Below, piece by piece: positions 17,379-25,992 of a stretch of 64,000 nt of DNA (positions are counted from its first letter, which is position 1; the number at the start of each line of letters is the position of its first letter). The notes below the pieces were generated by a model. That model was not told where the DNA came from and made no database searches. It saw nothing but the letters and a program-made list of their open reading frames with translations. The stretch spans positions 62,001 through 126,000 of the forward strand of contig NZ_JBPSEG010000008.1 of assembly GCF_051488665.1 (NCBI RefSeq), in the 5' to 3' direction. A program made the translations under genes and the position numbers. This stretch comes from Melioribacter sp051488665. Lineage in GTDB: Bacteria; Bacteroidota; Ignavibacteria; Ignavibacteriales; Melioribacteraceae.

Positions 17379-17804
17379 ATGGCATCAGAAAAAACAGAAG
17401 CAGCATTGAAACTGATTGAAAAACTGAACCGTACAGCCGATAAAATTCGAAAGGTCCAGGCAAAATACGTCTTCGAAAAAAAATTAACCGCGCCGCAGTT
17501 TGCGGTTCTTGAAATATTGAGTCGTACCGGTCCGGTGCCGCTGAAAAGAATCAGCGACGAAATGATGGTAACCGGCGCGAATATAACCTGCGTTGTCGAC
17601 AACCTTGAAAAAGAAGGCTTCGTAAGGCGCGTTCACTCGAAAGAAGACAGAAGAGTTATATTGGGCGAGCTTACGCCCGAAGGCAGAAAAAAAGTCGAAG
17701 GTATTTTGCCTGAGTATACGGAAAGACTGGCTTCCCTCACTGCGGGACTAAGTGAAAGCGAGCAAAAACAATTAATCGCTCTTCTGGATAAATTATCGGT
17801 CTAA
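17379..17804 (+). CDS. MarR-family transcriptional regulator
   Basis: 141 residues, full length for the family. The winged helix is at about residues 35-105: TAPQFAVLEILSRTGPVPL, then the recognition helix in ANITCVVDNLEKEGFV and the wing with RVHSKEDRRVILGELTPEG. Helical ends would form the dimer interface. A strong AAGGAG lies 7 bp before the ATG. It diverges from the menaquinone operon across 198 bp containing operator-like sequences, so it may sense quinones, phenolic acids or oxidants and control both itself and men genes; this is inference. No effector-binding residue can be named from sequence alone. Its 3' end overlaps prmA by 12 bp. Confidence 0.93.
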   Translation: MASEKTEAALKLIEKLNRTADKIRKVQAKYVFEKKLTAPQFAVLEILSRTGPVPLKRISDEMMVTGANITCVVDNLEKEGFVRRVHSKEDRRVILGELTPEGRKKVEGILPEYTERLASLTAGLSESEQKQLIALLDKLSV

Positions 17805-18644
17805 TCGATATACGATCGAGAGCCATTCGCCCATCGATTTTTTATCGACAGGGCGGAATCCGACGCTTGTATAACGATTAATAATATCATTCTCATCAGC
17901 ATTAAGGAGACCGGAAAGTATCGCTAATCCGGTCTTCTTAACTTTCTTTTTAATCTCGTCTGCTATTTCCATCAGTATATTTTTATTAATGTTCGCCAGA
18001 ACGATATCGAACTGATCTTCGGCGATATCCGTAATTTCTCCGAGTATTATTTTAACTTTGTCTTGAACGCCGTTTAGCGATATGTTTTCGTTTCCGTTCA
18101 AATGACACCATTCGTCGTTATCGACTCCCACGGCTTTTGCGGCTCCTAATTTTACCGCGGCTATGGCGAGCACTCCCGTGCCTGTTCCAACGTCGAGTAT
18201 CTTTGCGCCGGGCGTAACGTATTTTTCTGTCATTTCAATCATTAATCTGGTTGTCTGATGTTCGCCCGTCCCGAAAGACATTTTCGGATCTATTGTTATA
18301 ACAATTTGATCCTTCCGGGGATTGTATTCCTTAAATGAAGGTTTAATCACAATTCTTTCCGTTACTTCAATTACCCGTACGTTCTTTTCGTATTCCTCGT
18401 TCCAGTTCTTGTTTTCAACATCCGATTCCGATATGTCGTAGCTTTCTATTAAATTGTTTCTGATAGCTTCGTTCAAAACTTTCTTGAAGTCCCCGATTGA
18501 AATCCGATTGGACGCATCGTAATAAATTATAAGCGAAGAGTCGGTCTCATTTATTCCTTCGATCGGAAGATTCCACATTAAACCGCTGATTAATTCGTAG
18601 TTGCGCGGTACGATGGTAAGAGTAATCTGTTTATATGTTTTCAT
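17793..18644 (-). CDS. prmA: Ribosomal protein L11 methyltransferase
   Basis: 283 residues: an N-terminal ferredoxin-like substrate domain (about 1-100) and a Rossmann methyltransferase domain with the SAM motif ILDVGTGTGVLAIAAVKLGA (about 148-167), PKMSFGTGEHQTTRL just before it, and the motif IV stretch FDIVLANINKNIL. PrmA trimethylates L11 of the large ribosomal subunit. It starts inside the last codons of dacB (4 bp overlap) and its stop overlaps the marR stop region by 12 bp. Typical in every visible motif. Confidence 0.95.
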   Translation of the reverse strand: MKTYKQITLTIVPRNYELISGLMWNLPIEGINETDSSLIIYYDASNRISIGDFKKVLNEAIRNNLIESYDISESDVENKNWNEEYEKNVRVIEVTERIVIKPSFKEYNPRKDQIVITIDPKMSFGTGEHQTTRLMIEMTEKYVTPGAKILDVGTGTGVLAIAAVKLGAAKAVGVDNDEWCHLNGNENISLNGVQDKVKIILGEITDIAEDQFDIVLANINKNILMEIADEIKKKVKKTGLAILSGLLNADENDIINRYTSVGFRPVDKKSMGEWLSIVYRLDR

Positions 18645-20059
18645 TTTTGCCCCGTAAATTTTAACAAAAGTTCAATTATTTTTTCCTGATAATTTAAAGC
18701 TTCTTTTCGGTTGTCTATGAAATTCTGAAAAAAAACCGTTACCGCGAGCAAATGATTATTGCCGTCGCGAACGAATCCCGATAGATTGCTTACTCCGCTT
18801 AAGGTTCCGGTCTTTCCGCGGAAGCGTCTTTTTAATTCCGGCTTTGTCATTTTGTGTTTCAATGTGCCGTCGTAACCTGCAATGGGAAGCATATTATAGA
18901 TTCTAACGAAAATGCCGGGTTCGTTGTAAAATAGATATCTCCACAGTTTGGATACAGTTTCCGTATTGATCAAATTGTAAAAGGATAAACCTGAGCCGTC
19001 CACAATTCTGTACTCTTCCTTATTCGTACCGATTAACGACATCAGACTGTCGATTAATTCGATTCCTTTCCCGGTTTTGTACGGGGGCTCGTTGCAGCAT
19101 GAAGAAATTGCCTTTAAAACGGCTTCGGCGCATAGGTTATCGCTCTCCTTCAGCATACGCGTCAGTACCGTGTCAATGGGTCTTGCTATTTCAAAAAATT
19201 TTTTGTCGCAATTTTCGTGTTTATCGAATCCGGCATTGCCTCTGAAAGTTATGCCCCTCGTTTCAAGAAGCTCGATAAAACGACTCAGAGAAAATTTGTC
19301 GGGATTGTCGACGCTGACGTTAATGGTGTCGACGGTAAATCCGGAATTAATTGAGCCGTTCAATTTAATGATTATCGTATCGTTATGTGAGTATCGCCCG
19401 GGTTCGATTATGTTTACTCCGGATTCATCAAACATAAGATTCCCGATAATTCTGATATGCCGGCTTTCGGGAAGGGAACGGGATGAGATATTGCCGTTTG
19501 ATTTTTCGACGATTACCGATACAGTGTTGCCGTTCAAATTGAAAGCGGAAACATAAGGCGCATAAGAGTACGGATCGTCGTCCCACATCCATCCTTTGCC
19601 CCATCTGCTTGTATCGAACGAGGTTACATCCGCATGGATATTCCCTTCAATTGATTTGACGCCTCTGTTTTTAATTTCGTCTATAAATTCCGACAATTCA
19701 TTTTCCGAAAGGAGAGGGTCGCCTGAACACTTAATGAAAATGTCGCCTTTGAAAACCGAGTCTTCGAAAACGCCGTGAGCATGGAACTCCGTCGAAAATT
19801 TGAAATCCTCTTGGAAGAGCAGCGCTGCCGTAGCCGTAAAAAGTTTTGTAATCGACGCGGGTCTTAAAAGCAGTTTGTTGTTTCCGGAGTATAAATTAAC
19901 GTTGTCCGTCAAGTCGTAAATATCGACAGCGGGAATTGTGTATGCGAAGAAAGGCTCGGATAATAATGAATCGAGCTTATGCCGGAGTTCGTTTTCTAAT
20001 TTCTGCGGGAGTACTGTGGAACAGAATAGTGATATTAATAAAATTAGTTTTATTTTCAC
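18641..20059 (-). CDS. dacB: D-alanyl-D-alanine carboxypeptidase/endopeptidase (PBP4 type)
   Basis: 472 residues with an N-terminal signal peptide (MKIKLILLISLFCSTVLPQ). The three penicillin-binding motifs are complete: SITK at 69-72 (catalytic Ser and Lys), SDN in KESDNLCAEAV, and KTG in FRGKTGTLSG. The insertion between SxxK and SDN matches the S13 peptidase family. It trims or opens peptidoglycan crosslinks in the periplasm. It starts 8 bp after the TatD/radical-SAM gene and overlaps prmA, suggesting one transcript. Confidence 0.93.
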   Translation of the reverse strand: MKIKLILLISLFCSTVLPQKLENELRHKLDSLLSEPFFAYTIPAVDIYDLTDNVNLYSGNNKLLLRPASITKLFTATAALLFQEDFKFSTEFHAHGVFEDSVFKGDIFIKCSGDPLLSENELSEFIDEIKNRGVKSIEGNIHADVTSFDTSRWGKGWMWDDDPYSYAPYVSAFNLNGNTVSVIVEKSNGNISSRSLPESRHIRIIGNLMFDESGVNIIEPGRYSHNDTIIIKLNGSINSGFTVDTINVSVDNPDKFSLSRFIELLETRGITFRGNAGFDKHENCDKKFFEIARPIDTVLTRMLKESDNLCAEAVLKAISSCCNEPPYKTGKGIELIDSLMSLIGTNKEEYRIVDGSGLSFYNLINTETVSKLWRYLFYNEPGIFVRIYNMLPIAGYDGTLKHKMTKPELKRRFRGKTGTLSGVSNLSGFVRDGNNHLLAVTVFFQNFIDNRKEALNYQEKIIELLLKFTGQK

Positions 20060-20067
20060 TTTGGCTT

Positions 20068-21426
20068 CTAAAAATATTCTCTTTCTCTGAATTCGACTCC
20101 GAGTTCTTCCGTGACGAATTCTTTGGCTCTTTCGGCGTCGACGCCGTTGATGCCCACAATCGACATTACAACTTTAGAATATTTTTTTGCCTTTCGGGCA
20201 AAGTCGAGCATTTCTGCGTGCATTTTGGGATCGACTCTCATTAATTTTGCGTATTGCTCGGGCTCGACCGAATTCAAACTTATCGATACTACGTCTATTA
20301 ATCCTTCGAGCTCCGGAGTGATGTCGCGTTTGTTAATATAATTTCCGTGCCCGTCAGTGTTGAGGCGTGTTTTTCCTCCGTTTTCTTTAACATAACGCGC
20401 AATTTCCTTTACAACGTCCCATCTGATAGTAGGCTCTCCGTAACCGCAAAAAACTATTTCTTTATATTGTTTCGGGTCGCCAATTTCTTTAATGTAAACG
20501 TCGGCGTCGGGTTCTTCGGATTTCTTCATCTTCAGATTGTAACCGTTGATTACCGCGTCGCCTTTCCTGTCGCAAAAGACACAATCGGCATTGCACCGGT
20601 TTGTTACGTTAACATAGAGCGAATTGCCGATTTTATACGTATAACTCAGATCGGGTTTCTTACCGATGCCGAAAAGTTTAAAAGCGTTATAGGAAGTGGT
20701 TCTCGCAACATCCTGGACGGTTATTTCGTGAAGCTCGGCAATTTTTTCCGCGATTAATCTTATATAAGAGGGCTCGTTTCTTTTGCCTCTGTGAGGAGCC
20801 GGCGTCATAAAAGGCGAGTCTGTCTCGAGAAGCATGTTTTCGACCGCAATCTTTTTGACAATATTTCTGAGTGTATTTGCTTTGCTGAACGTAATGTTGC
20901 CGGTAAACGAAACGAAGTGCCGCAGTTCAATTAATCGTCGAGCCTCTTCCAGACTTCCCGAATAACAATGGAACTGGGCTTTCAACGGAGTGTCTTTATA
21001 TTTTTCTATTATAGCCATAATATCGCCGGAAGCTTCGCGGTTGTGAACGATAATGGGAAGCTTCAATTCGAGGGCAAGTTCTATTTGCGCTTCGAAGGCT
21101 TTAATTTGTTTTTCTTTGGGAGAAAAATCGTAATAATAATCGAGACCGATTTCGCCTATAGCCACTACTTTTTCATGTTTCGATAGGTCCCTCAGATTAT
21201 CGATCAACGAATCGTCCCACTCGTTTGTATCATGCGGATGAATTCCTACCGACGCATAAATGAAGTCGTATTTATCCGCAAGTTCAATAGCCTGAGCAGC
21301 CGAAGCCAGATCCGTTGCCGGAACGAGTATATAATCGACTTCGGATTGACGGGCATTCCGGATAACTTCTTCGAGGTCGTCGTTAAAATTCGGATAGAAT
21401 AAATGAGCGTGAGTATCTATAAACAT
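20068..21426 (-). CDS. TatD metal-dependent DNase fused to a radical SAM domain
   Basis: 452 residues in two domains. Residues 1-255 are a complete TatD hydrolase: metal ligands H6 and H8 in DTHAHLF, E92 in GEIGLDYYYD, H128, H153 and D203 in LETDSP. Residues about 262-452 are a small radical SAM domain with CNADCVFC giving the CxxxCxxC cluster motif (C278, C282, C285) and a FCGYGEPTIRW glycine motif. A separate radical SAM protein associated with TatD is a known family, so the fusion joins two partners usually adjacent. There is no frameshift at the junction. Substrate of the radical SAM half is unknown. It lies between purM and dacB on one strand. Confidence 0.93.
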   Translation of the reverse strand: MFIDTHAHLFYPNFNDDLEEVIRNARQSEVDYILVPATDLASAAQAIELADKYDFIYASVGIHPHDTNEWDDSLIDNLRDLSKHEKVVAIGEIGLDYYYDFSPKEKQIKAFEAQIELALELKLPIIVHNREASGDIMAIIEKYKDTPLKAQFHCYSGSLEEARRLIELRHFVSFTGNITFSKANTLRNIVKKIAVENMLLETDSPFMTPAPHRGKRNEPSYIRLIAEKIAELHEITVQDVARTTSYNAFKLFGIGKKPDLSYTYKIGNSLYVNVTNRCNADCVFCDRKGDAVINGYNLKMKKSEEPDADVYIKEIGDPKQYKEIVFCGYGEPTIRWDVVKEIARYVKENGGKTRLNTDGHGNYINKRDITPELEGLIDVVSISLNSVEPEQYAKLMRVDPKMHAEMLDFARKAKKYSKVVMSIVGINGVDAERAKEFVTEELGVEFREREYF

Positions 21427-21441
21427 TTTGATTTCCGTTTA

Positions 21442-22437
21442 TTAAACAATTTCGCCGATAACCTGTCCGTAATCGCCCGCAGACTTAAGCAGATCGAGAG
21501 CTTTGTCGACGTCGTTTTTGTCCAGTATTGCTATCAGCCCGATTCCCATATTAAAAACGTGTCTCATCTCTTCGTCGTCGATATCGCCGGTTTTCTGTAT
21601 AAGTTTGAATATCGGAGGAACTTCCCACGAGTTCCAGTCAATTTTAATTGAAAGACCTTCCGGAACGACTCTTTTGGTATTTCCGATTATTCCGCCGCCG
21701 GTAATATGGGAAAAAGCGGCAACGTTCAAATTTTCTTTCAGTATATTAATCGATTTTAAATACGATTTATGAATTTTAAGAAGTTCGTCGCCGAGAGAGT
21801 TTTCCAATTCGTCGAATTTATCTTCGGGTTTGAACTTATCGAAGAGCGCTTTGCGCGCAAGCGAGTATCCGTTCGTATGTAATCCTGTCGACGGCAATCC
21901 GATTAACGCGTCTCCTTTTTTAACTTTCGAACCGTCGATTATTTTATCCTTTTCCACAATGCCAACTATAGTTCCCGATACGTCATACTCGTCCGGGGCA
22001 TAGAGTCCGGGCATTTCGGCTGTTTCGCCTCCGATAAGCGCCACTCCGTTTTCTTTGCAAGCAATCGAAAATCCTTTGATGATTTGTTCGGCTTTTTCGG
22101 GCTCGAGTTTTCCGAATGCCAGATAATCCATAAAATATTGAGGCTCGGCTCCGCAAACGGCAATGTCGTTAACGCAGTGGTTTACGAGATCCTGTCCGAT
22201 AGTATCATGTCGGTTCATCTTGAAAGCGATTTTGATTTTTGTTCCCACTCCGTCGACGCTCGAAACGAGAACGGGATTTTTCCAGCGTTTAAGGTCAATT
22301 TGATAAAAAGCTCCGAAGTGCCCGATGCCGCTCAAAACGTTTTCGTTAAATGTCGACTTGGCGTATCCTTTTATTTTGTCGACGGTCTTTTCGCCGGCTT
22401 CGATATTGACTCCGGCGTCTTTGTAATTAACTGCCAC
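21442..22437 (-). CDS. purM: Phosphoribosylformylglycinamidine cyclo-ligase
   Basis: 331 residues from a GTG start at 22437, giving MAVNYKDAGVNIEAGEK, the conserved PurM N-terminus. An open frame continues to a TTG at 22467, but that TTG is the end of the TATATTTG promoter box, so the GTG (with AGGGA about 9 bp upstream) is preferred. Family motifs are SSVDGVGTKIK, HCVNDIAVCGAEP, ALIGGETAEMPG and HITGGGIIGN. It closes the imidazole ring of AIR in purine synthesis. It precedes the TatD/radical-SAM gene by 15 bp. Confidence 0.94.
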   Translation of the reverse strand: MAVNYKDAGVNIEAGEKTVDKIKGYAKSTFNENVLSGIGHFGAFYQIDLKRWKNPVLVSSVDGVGTKIKIAFKMNRHDTIGQDLVNHCVNDIAVCGAEPQYFMDYLAFGKLEPEKAEQIIKGFSIACKENGVALIGGETAEMPGLYAPDEYDVSGTIVGIVEKDKIIDGSKVKKGDALIGLPSTGLHTNGYSLARKALFDKFKPEDKFDELENSLGDELLKIHKSYLKSINILKENLNVAAFSHITGGGIIGNTKRVVPEGLSIKIDWNSWEVPPIFKLIQKTGDIDDEEMRHVFNMGIGLIAILDKNDVDKALDLLKSAGDYGQVIGEIV

Positions 22438-22464
22438 TTTGAAAATCCCTGTTAATTTTATCTG

Positions 22465-22472
22465 CAAATATA
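22465..22472 (-). promoter_or_regulatory. Bacteroidetes-type -7 box (TATATTTG) before purM
   Basis: An exact TAnnTTTG on the minus strand, 27 bp before the chosen GTG start of purM. Its last three bases are the TTG that would be the start of the longest open frame, so the box helps decide the start codon. Confidence 0.5.
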
Positions 22473-22568
22473 AGCATTAAAAATGGAAACTTTCCTGTGT
22501 CTCGGTTTGTAACACGCAACGCCTGGTTAAAGTTTTTATCTAATCCTGTATAATTCTTTTAATTTTGG

Positions 22569-22576
22569 TATTTTTG
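22569..22576 (+). promoter_or_regulatory. Bacteroidetes-type -7 box (TATTTTTG) before hrcA
   Basis: An exact TAnnTTTG 31 bp before the hrcA ATG. One base downstream lies AGGTGCGA (22578-22585), which recurs at 17239-17246 and 25460-25467. No CIRCE inverted repeat (TTAGCACTC-N9-GAGTGCTAA) is present in the gap, so autoregulation by HrcA here is not evident. Confidence 0.45.
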
Positions 22577-22607
22577 CAGGTGCGATTTAAGATTATATGG
22601 TAAAGTT

Positions 22608-23657
22608 ATGTCGGATTATCAGTTAAAAGACAGAGAAAAGGCAATACTGAGGTTTGTGATTCATCAGTTCATATTGACCGCAAATCCGGTCGGCTCGAGA
22701 AATATATCCAAAAAATACAATATCGGGCTGTCGCCTGCCACGATACGGAATATTATGGCCGACCTCGAAGAATTGGGATATTTGGATCATCCGCATACGT
22801 CCGCCGGGCGGGTTCCCACAGACAAAGGTTATCGAGTCTATGTCGATTCCCTGATGGAGCCGCCTTATCTCGACAGGAAAATGAAAGAGGTTATCGACGC
22901 CAATTTGAGCGCTCATTCTTCTTATGAAACGGACGATTTGCTCAAAATTACGACCGGCATTTTGAGTAATCTTACAGATCAGCTGGCAATGGTAACATAT
23001 CCGAAGATCGAACAGGCAAAACTCGAGAGAATCCAGATTGTCCGTTTGTCGTCAACAAGAATTTTAGTGGTCGTTACCATTCAATCGGGTTTGATAAGAA
23101 CCATAACTCTGGAACTCGACGCGGAAATAGACGAGGAAAATATCGAAACCGTTCAACTATATCTGAACGAAAGACTGAGCGGATTAAAGTTTTCCGAGAT
23201 ACGTTCTACTATTGCCGAAAGGATTAAAGATATCGACGAAACAAAATATAAGCCGATAGTCCGTGTTTTTCTCGATTCGGTAGATCGAATTTTTACAGAC
23301 ATCAGCGGCGATAAAGTAGTTGTAAAAGGCGCTAAGAATATTCTTAAGCAGCCGGAGTTTGCCGATCACGAACAATTCCAGAGCGTCATTGAACTTATTG
23401 AAAACAAAGACATCATTATACACGTTCTGGATAAAAAGCGGCAAACCCAAAAAGACGATCTGGTTATTTCGATCGGAAAAGAAAACCAGGACGAAAAACT
23501 GAGCGAATACAGCATGATTACCAAAGAGTATAAAATAGGAGACCTTGAGGGGACCGTTGGAATTATGGGACCCAAAAGAATGAACTATTCTAAAATAATC
23601 GCAGCCGTGGTTTATATTGCAAATCAATTAACCGAGGAGTTAACAAAACAGAGATGA
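22608..23657 (+). CDS. hrcA: Heat-inducible transcription repressor
   Basis: 349 residues, full length. The N-terminal winged helix (about 5-75) has ANPVGSRNISKKYNIGLSPA and TIRNIMADLEELGYL, with the family signature HPHTSAGRVPTDKGYR at about 65-80; the remainder is the GAF-like dimerisation domain. HrcA represses chaperone operons by binding CIRCE elements and is kept active by GroEL. It heads hrcA-grpE-dnaJ; its TGA overlaps the grpE ATG. No CIRCE site is seen upstream, so the regulated promoters are probably elsewhere (groESL, dnaK). Confidence 0.96.
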   Translation: MSDYQLKDREKAILRFVIHQFILTANPVGSRNISKKYNIGLSPATIRNIMADLEELGYLDHPHTSAGRVPTDKGYRVYVDSLMEPPYLDRKMKEVIDANLSAHSSYETDDLLKITTGILSNLTDQLAMVTYPKIEQAKLERIQIVRLSSTRILVVVTIQSGLIRTITLELDAEIDEENIETVQLYLNERLSGLKFSEIRSTIAERIKDIDETKYKPIVRVFLDSVDRIFTDISGDKVVVKGAKNILKQPEFADHEQFQSVIELIENKDIIIHVLDKKRQTQKDDLVISIGKENQDEKLSEYSMITKEYKIGDLEGTVGIMGPKRMNYSKIIAAVVYIANQLTEELTKQR

Positions 23658-24289
23658 CTATGAAAAAGAAAGCTCATAAAAAGAGTAATGAAGAGGTTAA
23701 AATAAATCAGGAACAGGAACTAAAAGAAACCGGACAAAGTCAGAGTCCGGAAGAAATTGAAAATAAAGAAAGCGAAAAGGAGAAGGATATTATTAAGGAA
23801 TTAAATGAGAAATTGGAGAAACTTGAAAAAGAGAATTCGGAATTAAAGGATACTCTTTTAAGAAAAGTAGCGGAATTCGAAAATTATAAAAGACGCACCG
23901 AGCAGGACCAGCTCAATATTATTAAATACGCCGCCGAACCTTTCATAAAGAATATACTGGCAGTCTACGACGACCTGGAACGTTCGTTGGGTCATATGAA
24001 CGAAAACAATAATTACGAAGCGATGAAAAAAGGATTGGAGCTGGTTTTCGATAAGTTTACAAAAACCCTCGAAGCTCAGGGAGTTAAAAAAATAGAAGCA
24101 AAAGGACAGCCTTTCGACTTCGAAATGCACGAAGCTCTGATGCAGCAGCCTGTCGAAGGATTGCCCCCTCACACTGTAGTGGACGTAGTTGAGCCGGGCT
24201 ATATGTATAAAGACAAAGTGATTCGTCATGCCAAGGTGATTGTAAGCGCGGATACTCCCGAAAATCAAAATAACGAGGAAGGACAATAA
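23654..24289 (+). CDS. grpE: Nucleotide exchange factor GrpE
   Basis: 211 residues. The first 60 residues are charged and low-complexity; a long coiled coil follows (about 55-115) with the family stretch LLRKVAEFENYKRRTEQD, and the C-terminal beta domain ends with PPHTVVDVVEPGYMYKDKVIRHAKVIVS. It releases ADP from DnaK. The ATG at 23654 overlaps the hrcA stop as ATGA; a second ATG two codons on is an equally good start. dnaJ follows after 1 bp; dnaK is not in the window. Confidence 0.95.
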   Translation: MTMKKKAHKKSNEEVKINQEQELKETGQSQSPEEIENKESEKEKDIIKELNEKLEKLEKENSELKDTLLRKVAEFENYKRRTEQDQLNIIKYAAEPFIKNILAVYDDLERSLGHMNENNNYEAMKKGLELVFDKFTKTLEAQGVKKIEAKGQPFDFEMHEALMQQPVEGLPPHTVVDVVEPGYMYKDKVIRHAKVIVSADTPENQNNEEGQ

Positions 24290-24290
24290 T

Positions 24291-25409
24291 ATGGCAAAGA
24301 GAGATTATTACGAAGTCCTGGGTGTGAGCAGGGACGCCTCGCAGGATGAAATTAAAAAAGCATATCGTAAATTGGCAATGCAATATCATCCCGACCGGAA
24401 TCCCGGAGATAAGGAAGCCGAAGAAAAATTCAAGGAAGCCGCGGAAGCTTATGAAGTTTTAAGTAATGCCGAAAAAAGAGCCAAGTACGACCGTTTCGGA
24501 CACGGCGGACTGAAAGGCGGACAGGACTTTCATGGATTTGACAACGTTAACGATATCTTCAGTCATTTTTCAGATATTTTCGGCGGCGCTTTTGGAGGCT
24601 CTTCTATATTCGATGATTTCTTCGGAGGCGCGTCTTCAAGAAGGTCGCAAAGACGCAGCGCCGGAACTCCCGGTTCCGACATTAAAATTAATCTGAAATT
24701 GACGCTCGAAGAAATTGCAAGAGGCACAACAAAAAAAATTAAACTCAAGAAATATATCAAATGCGACTCGTGCGGCGGTACCGGAGCAAAAGCCGGCACG
24801 GGACATAAAACCTGTACGGTATGCAACGGTAGCGGGGAAATTCGCCAGGTCTCCAAATCGATCTTCGGACAGTTCGTAAATATAACCACTTGTAATAATT
24901 GCGGAGGTACCGGTAAGATCGTAGCCGAACCGTGCGTCAAATGCTCCGGCGACGGTCGAGTCTATGGCGAAACTACAATTAAGGTTAATGTCCCGGCGGG
25001 CGTCCACGAAGGAAGTTATATGACTCTCCGCGGCGAAGGAAACGCCGGCAAAAACGGCGGTCCGGCAGGCGATATAATAGTTGTTTTCCAGGAACAGCCC
25101 CACGAATATTTTACGCGCGAAGGCGACGATGTAATTTACGAACTTACTATCAGCTTTCCGGAAGCTGTTCTCGGAACCGAAGTGGAAGTGCCTACGTTGA
25201 CCGGAAGAGCAAAACTTAAAATCGAGCCGGGAATACAGCCGGGAAAATTCCTCCGTATGAGAGAAAAAGGTATTCAGCACCTCAACAGTCATGGAGCCGG
25301 CGACCAATTGGTGCGCATCAACATACACGTTCCCAAAAAAGTAAATGCAAAAGAAAAAGAACTCCTGAAAGAATTGATGAATATGCCGAATATTAAAGTG
25401 GATAATTAA
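24291..25409 (+). CDS. dnaJ: Chaperone DnaJ
   Basis: 372 residues with all DnaJ parts in order: J domain with YHPDRNPG (HPD near residue 33), Gly/Phe-rich linker (about 75-120), four zinc-finger motifs CDSCGGTG, CTVCNGSG, CNNCGGTG and CVKCSGDG (about 155-220), and the C-terminal substrate domains. It stimulates DnaK ATPase and delivers unfolded proteins. The last gene of the heat-shock cluster; a separate promoter box follows 27 bp downstream for the next gene. Confidence 0.97.
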   Translation: MAKRDYYEVLGVSRDASQDEIKKAYRKLAMQYHPDRNPGDKEAEEKFKEAAEAYEVLSNAEKRAKYDRFGHGGLKGGQDFHGFDNVNDIFSHFSDIFGGAFGGSSIFDDFFGGASSRRSQRRSAGTPGSDIKINLKLTLEEIARGTTKKIKLKKYIKCDSCGGTGAKAGTGHKTCTVCNGSGEIRQVSKSIFGQFVNITTCNNCGGTGKIVAEPCVKCSGDGRVYGETTIKVNVPAGVHEGSYMTLRGEGNAGKNGGPAGDIIVVFQEQPHEYFTREGDDVIYELTISFPEAVLGTEVEVPTLTGRAKLKIEPGIQPGKFLRMREKGIQHLNSHGAGDQLVRINIHVPKKVNAKEKELLKELMNMPNIKVDN

Positions 25410-25435
25410 TGTTTGTATATTATTAGATTATAACT

Positions 25436-25443
25436 TAAATTTG
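25436..25443 (+). promoter_or_regulatory. Bacteroidetes-type -7 box (TAAATTTG) before the ComEA-like gene
   Basis: An exact TAnnTTTG 14 bp before the TTG start at 25457; an in-frame TAG ends at 25456. If active, the transcript would have a leader of only a few bases. Confidence 0.4.
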
Positions 25444-25456
25444 GCTGTAACATTAG

Positions 25457-25972
25457 TTGAGGTGCGACATCGGGCTAATATATAATTTTACGCGCAAACT
25501 CGGATTTACAGAATCGGAAATCCGGGTTATTTTCTATTTGATTTTTTTTCTAATCGTCGGGGGCGTATTCAATTATTTTCTCAGGACTCACGGCAGTAAA
25601 GTCTTCCTTTACAATTACAAGCAAGACGACAGCTTATTTTTAAGCAGCGTGGAATTGGACGACCTGGTTCACGAATCAAAAATAATCGAAAATAATGTTG
25701 ATATTAAACCGGAACTTTTAGATTTTAGGGAGACAAAAATTCGGGTTAATAACAATAACGCGGCAGAATCCGGGTTTATACCCGTTAATGTCAATAATGC
25801 GGGAATTGACGAACTCACGAAACTGCCGGGCATCGGTATTAAGACTGCCGAAGCTATTGTTCAATACCGGAATAAATTCGGCAAATTTAATTCGATCGAA
25901 GATTTGCTGAATGTAAAAGGTATTGGCAACTCAAAACTCGAGACGATAAAGGACAAAATTATTGTTAAATAA
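25457..25972 (+). CDS. ComEA-like helix-hairpin-helix protein with membrane anchor
   Basis: 171 residues from TTG (a stop codon lies immediately upstream, so no longer frame exists). One membrane segment (about residues 22-40) is followed by a linker of about 65 residues and a C-terminal tandem helix-hairpin-helix module: VNVNNAGIDELTKLPGIGIK and FNSIEDLLNVKGIGNSKL. This is the ComEA/ComE operon-protein-1 arrangement, which binds DNA nonspecifically at the cell surface for uptake. No ribosome binding site is visible; see the short-leader note. It is followed by a pseudopilin-like and a PilM-like gene, which supports a DNA uptake or pilus-related role, but none is proven. Confidence 0.83.
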   Translation: MRCDIGLIYNFTRKLGFTESEIRVIFYLIFFLIVGGVFNYFLRTHGSKVFLYNYKQDDSLFLSSVELDDLVHESKIIENNVDIKPELLDFRETKIRVNNNNAAESGFIPVNVNNAGIDELTKLPGIGIKTAEAIVQYRNKFGKFNSIEDLLNVKGIGNSKLETIKDKIIVK

Positions 25973-25992
25973 GAAGATTTATCGGAGGAATA

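Noticed and set aside
22438..22607. A CIRCE element expected upstream of hrcA
   Set aside because: Neither TTAGCACTC nor its inverted partner is found in the gap; only a -7 box and AGGTGCGA are present.
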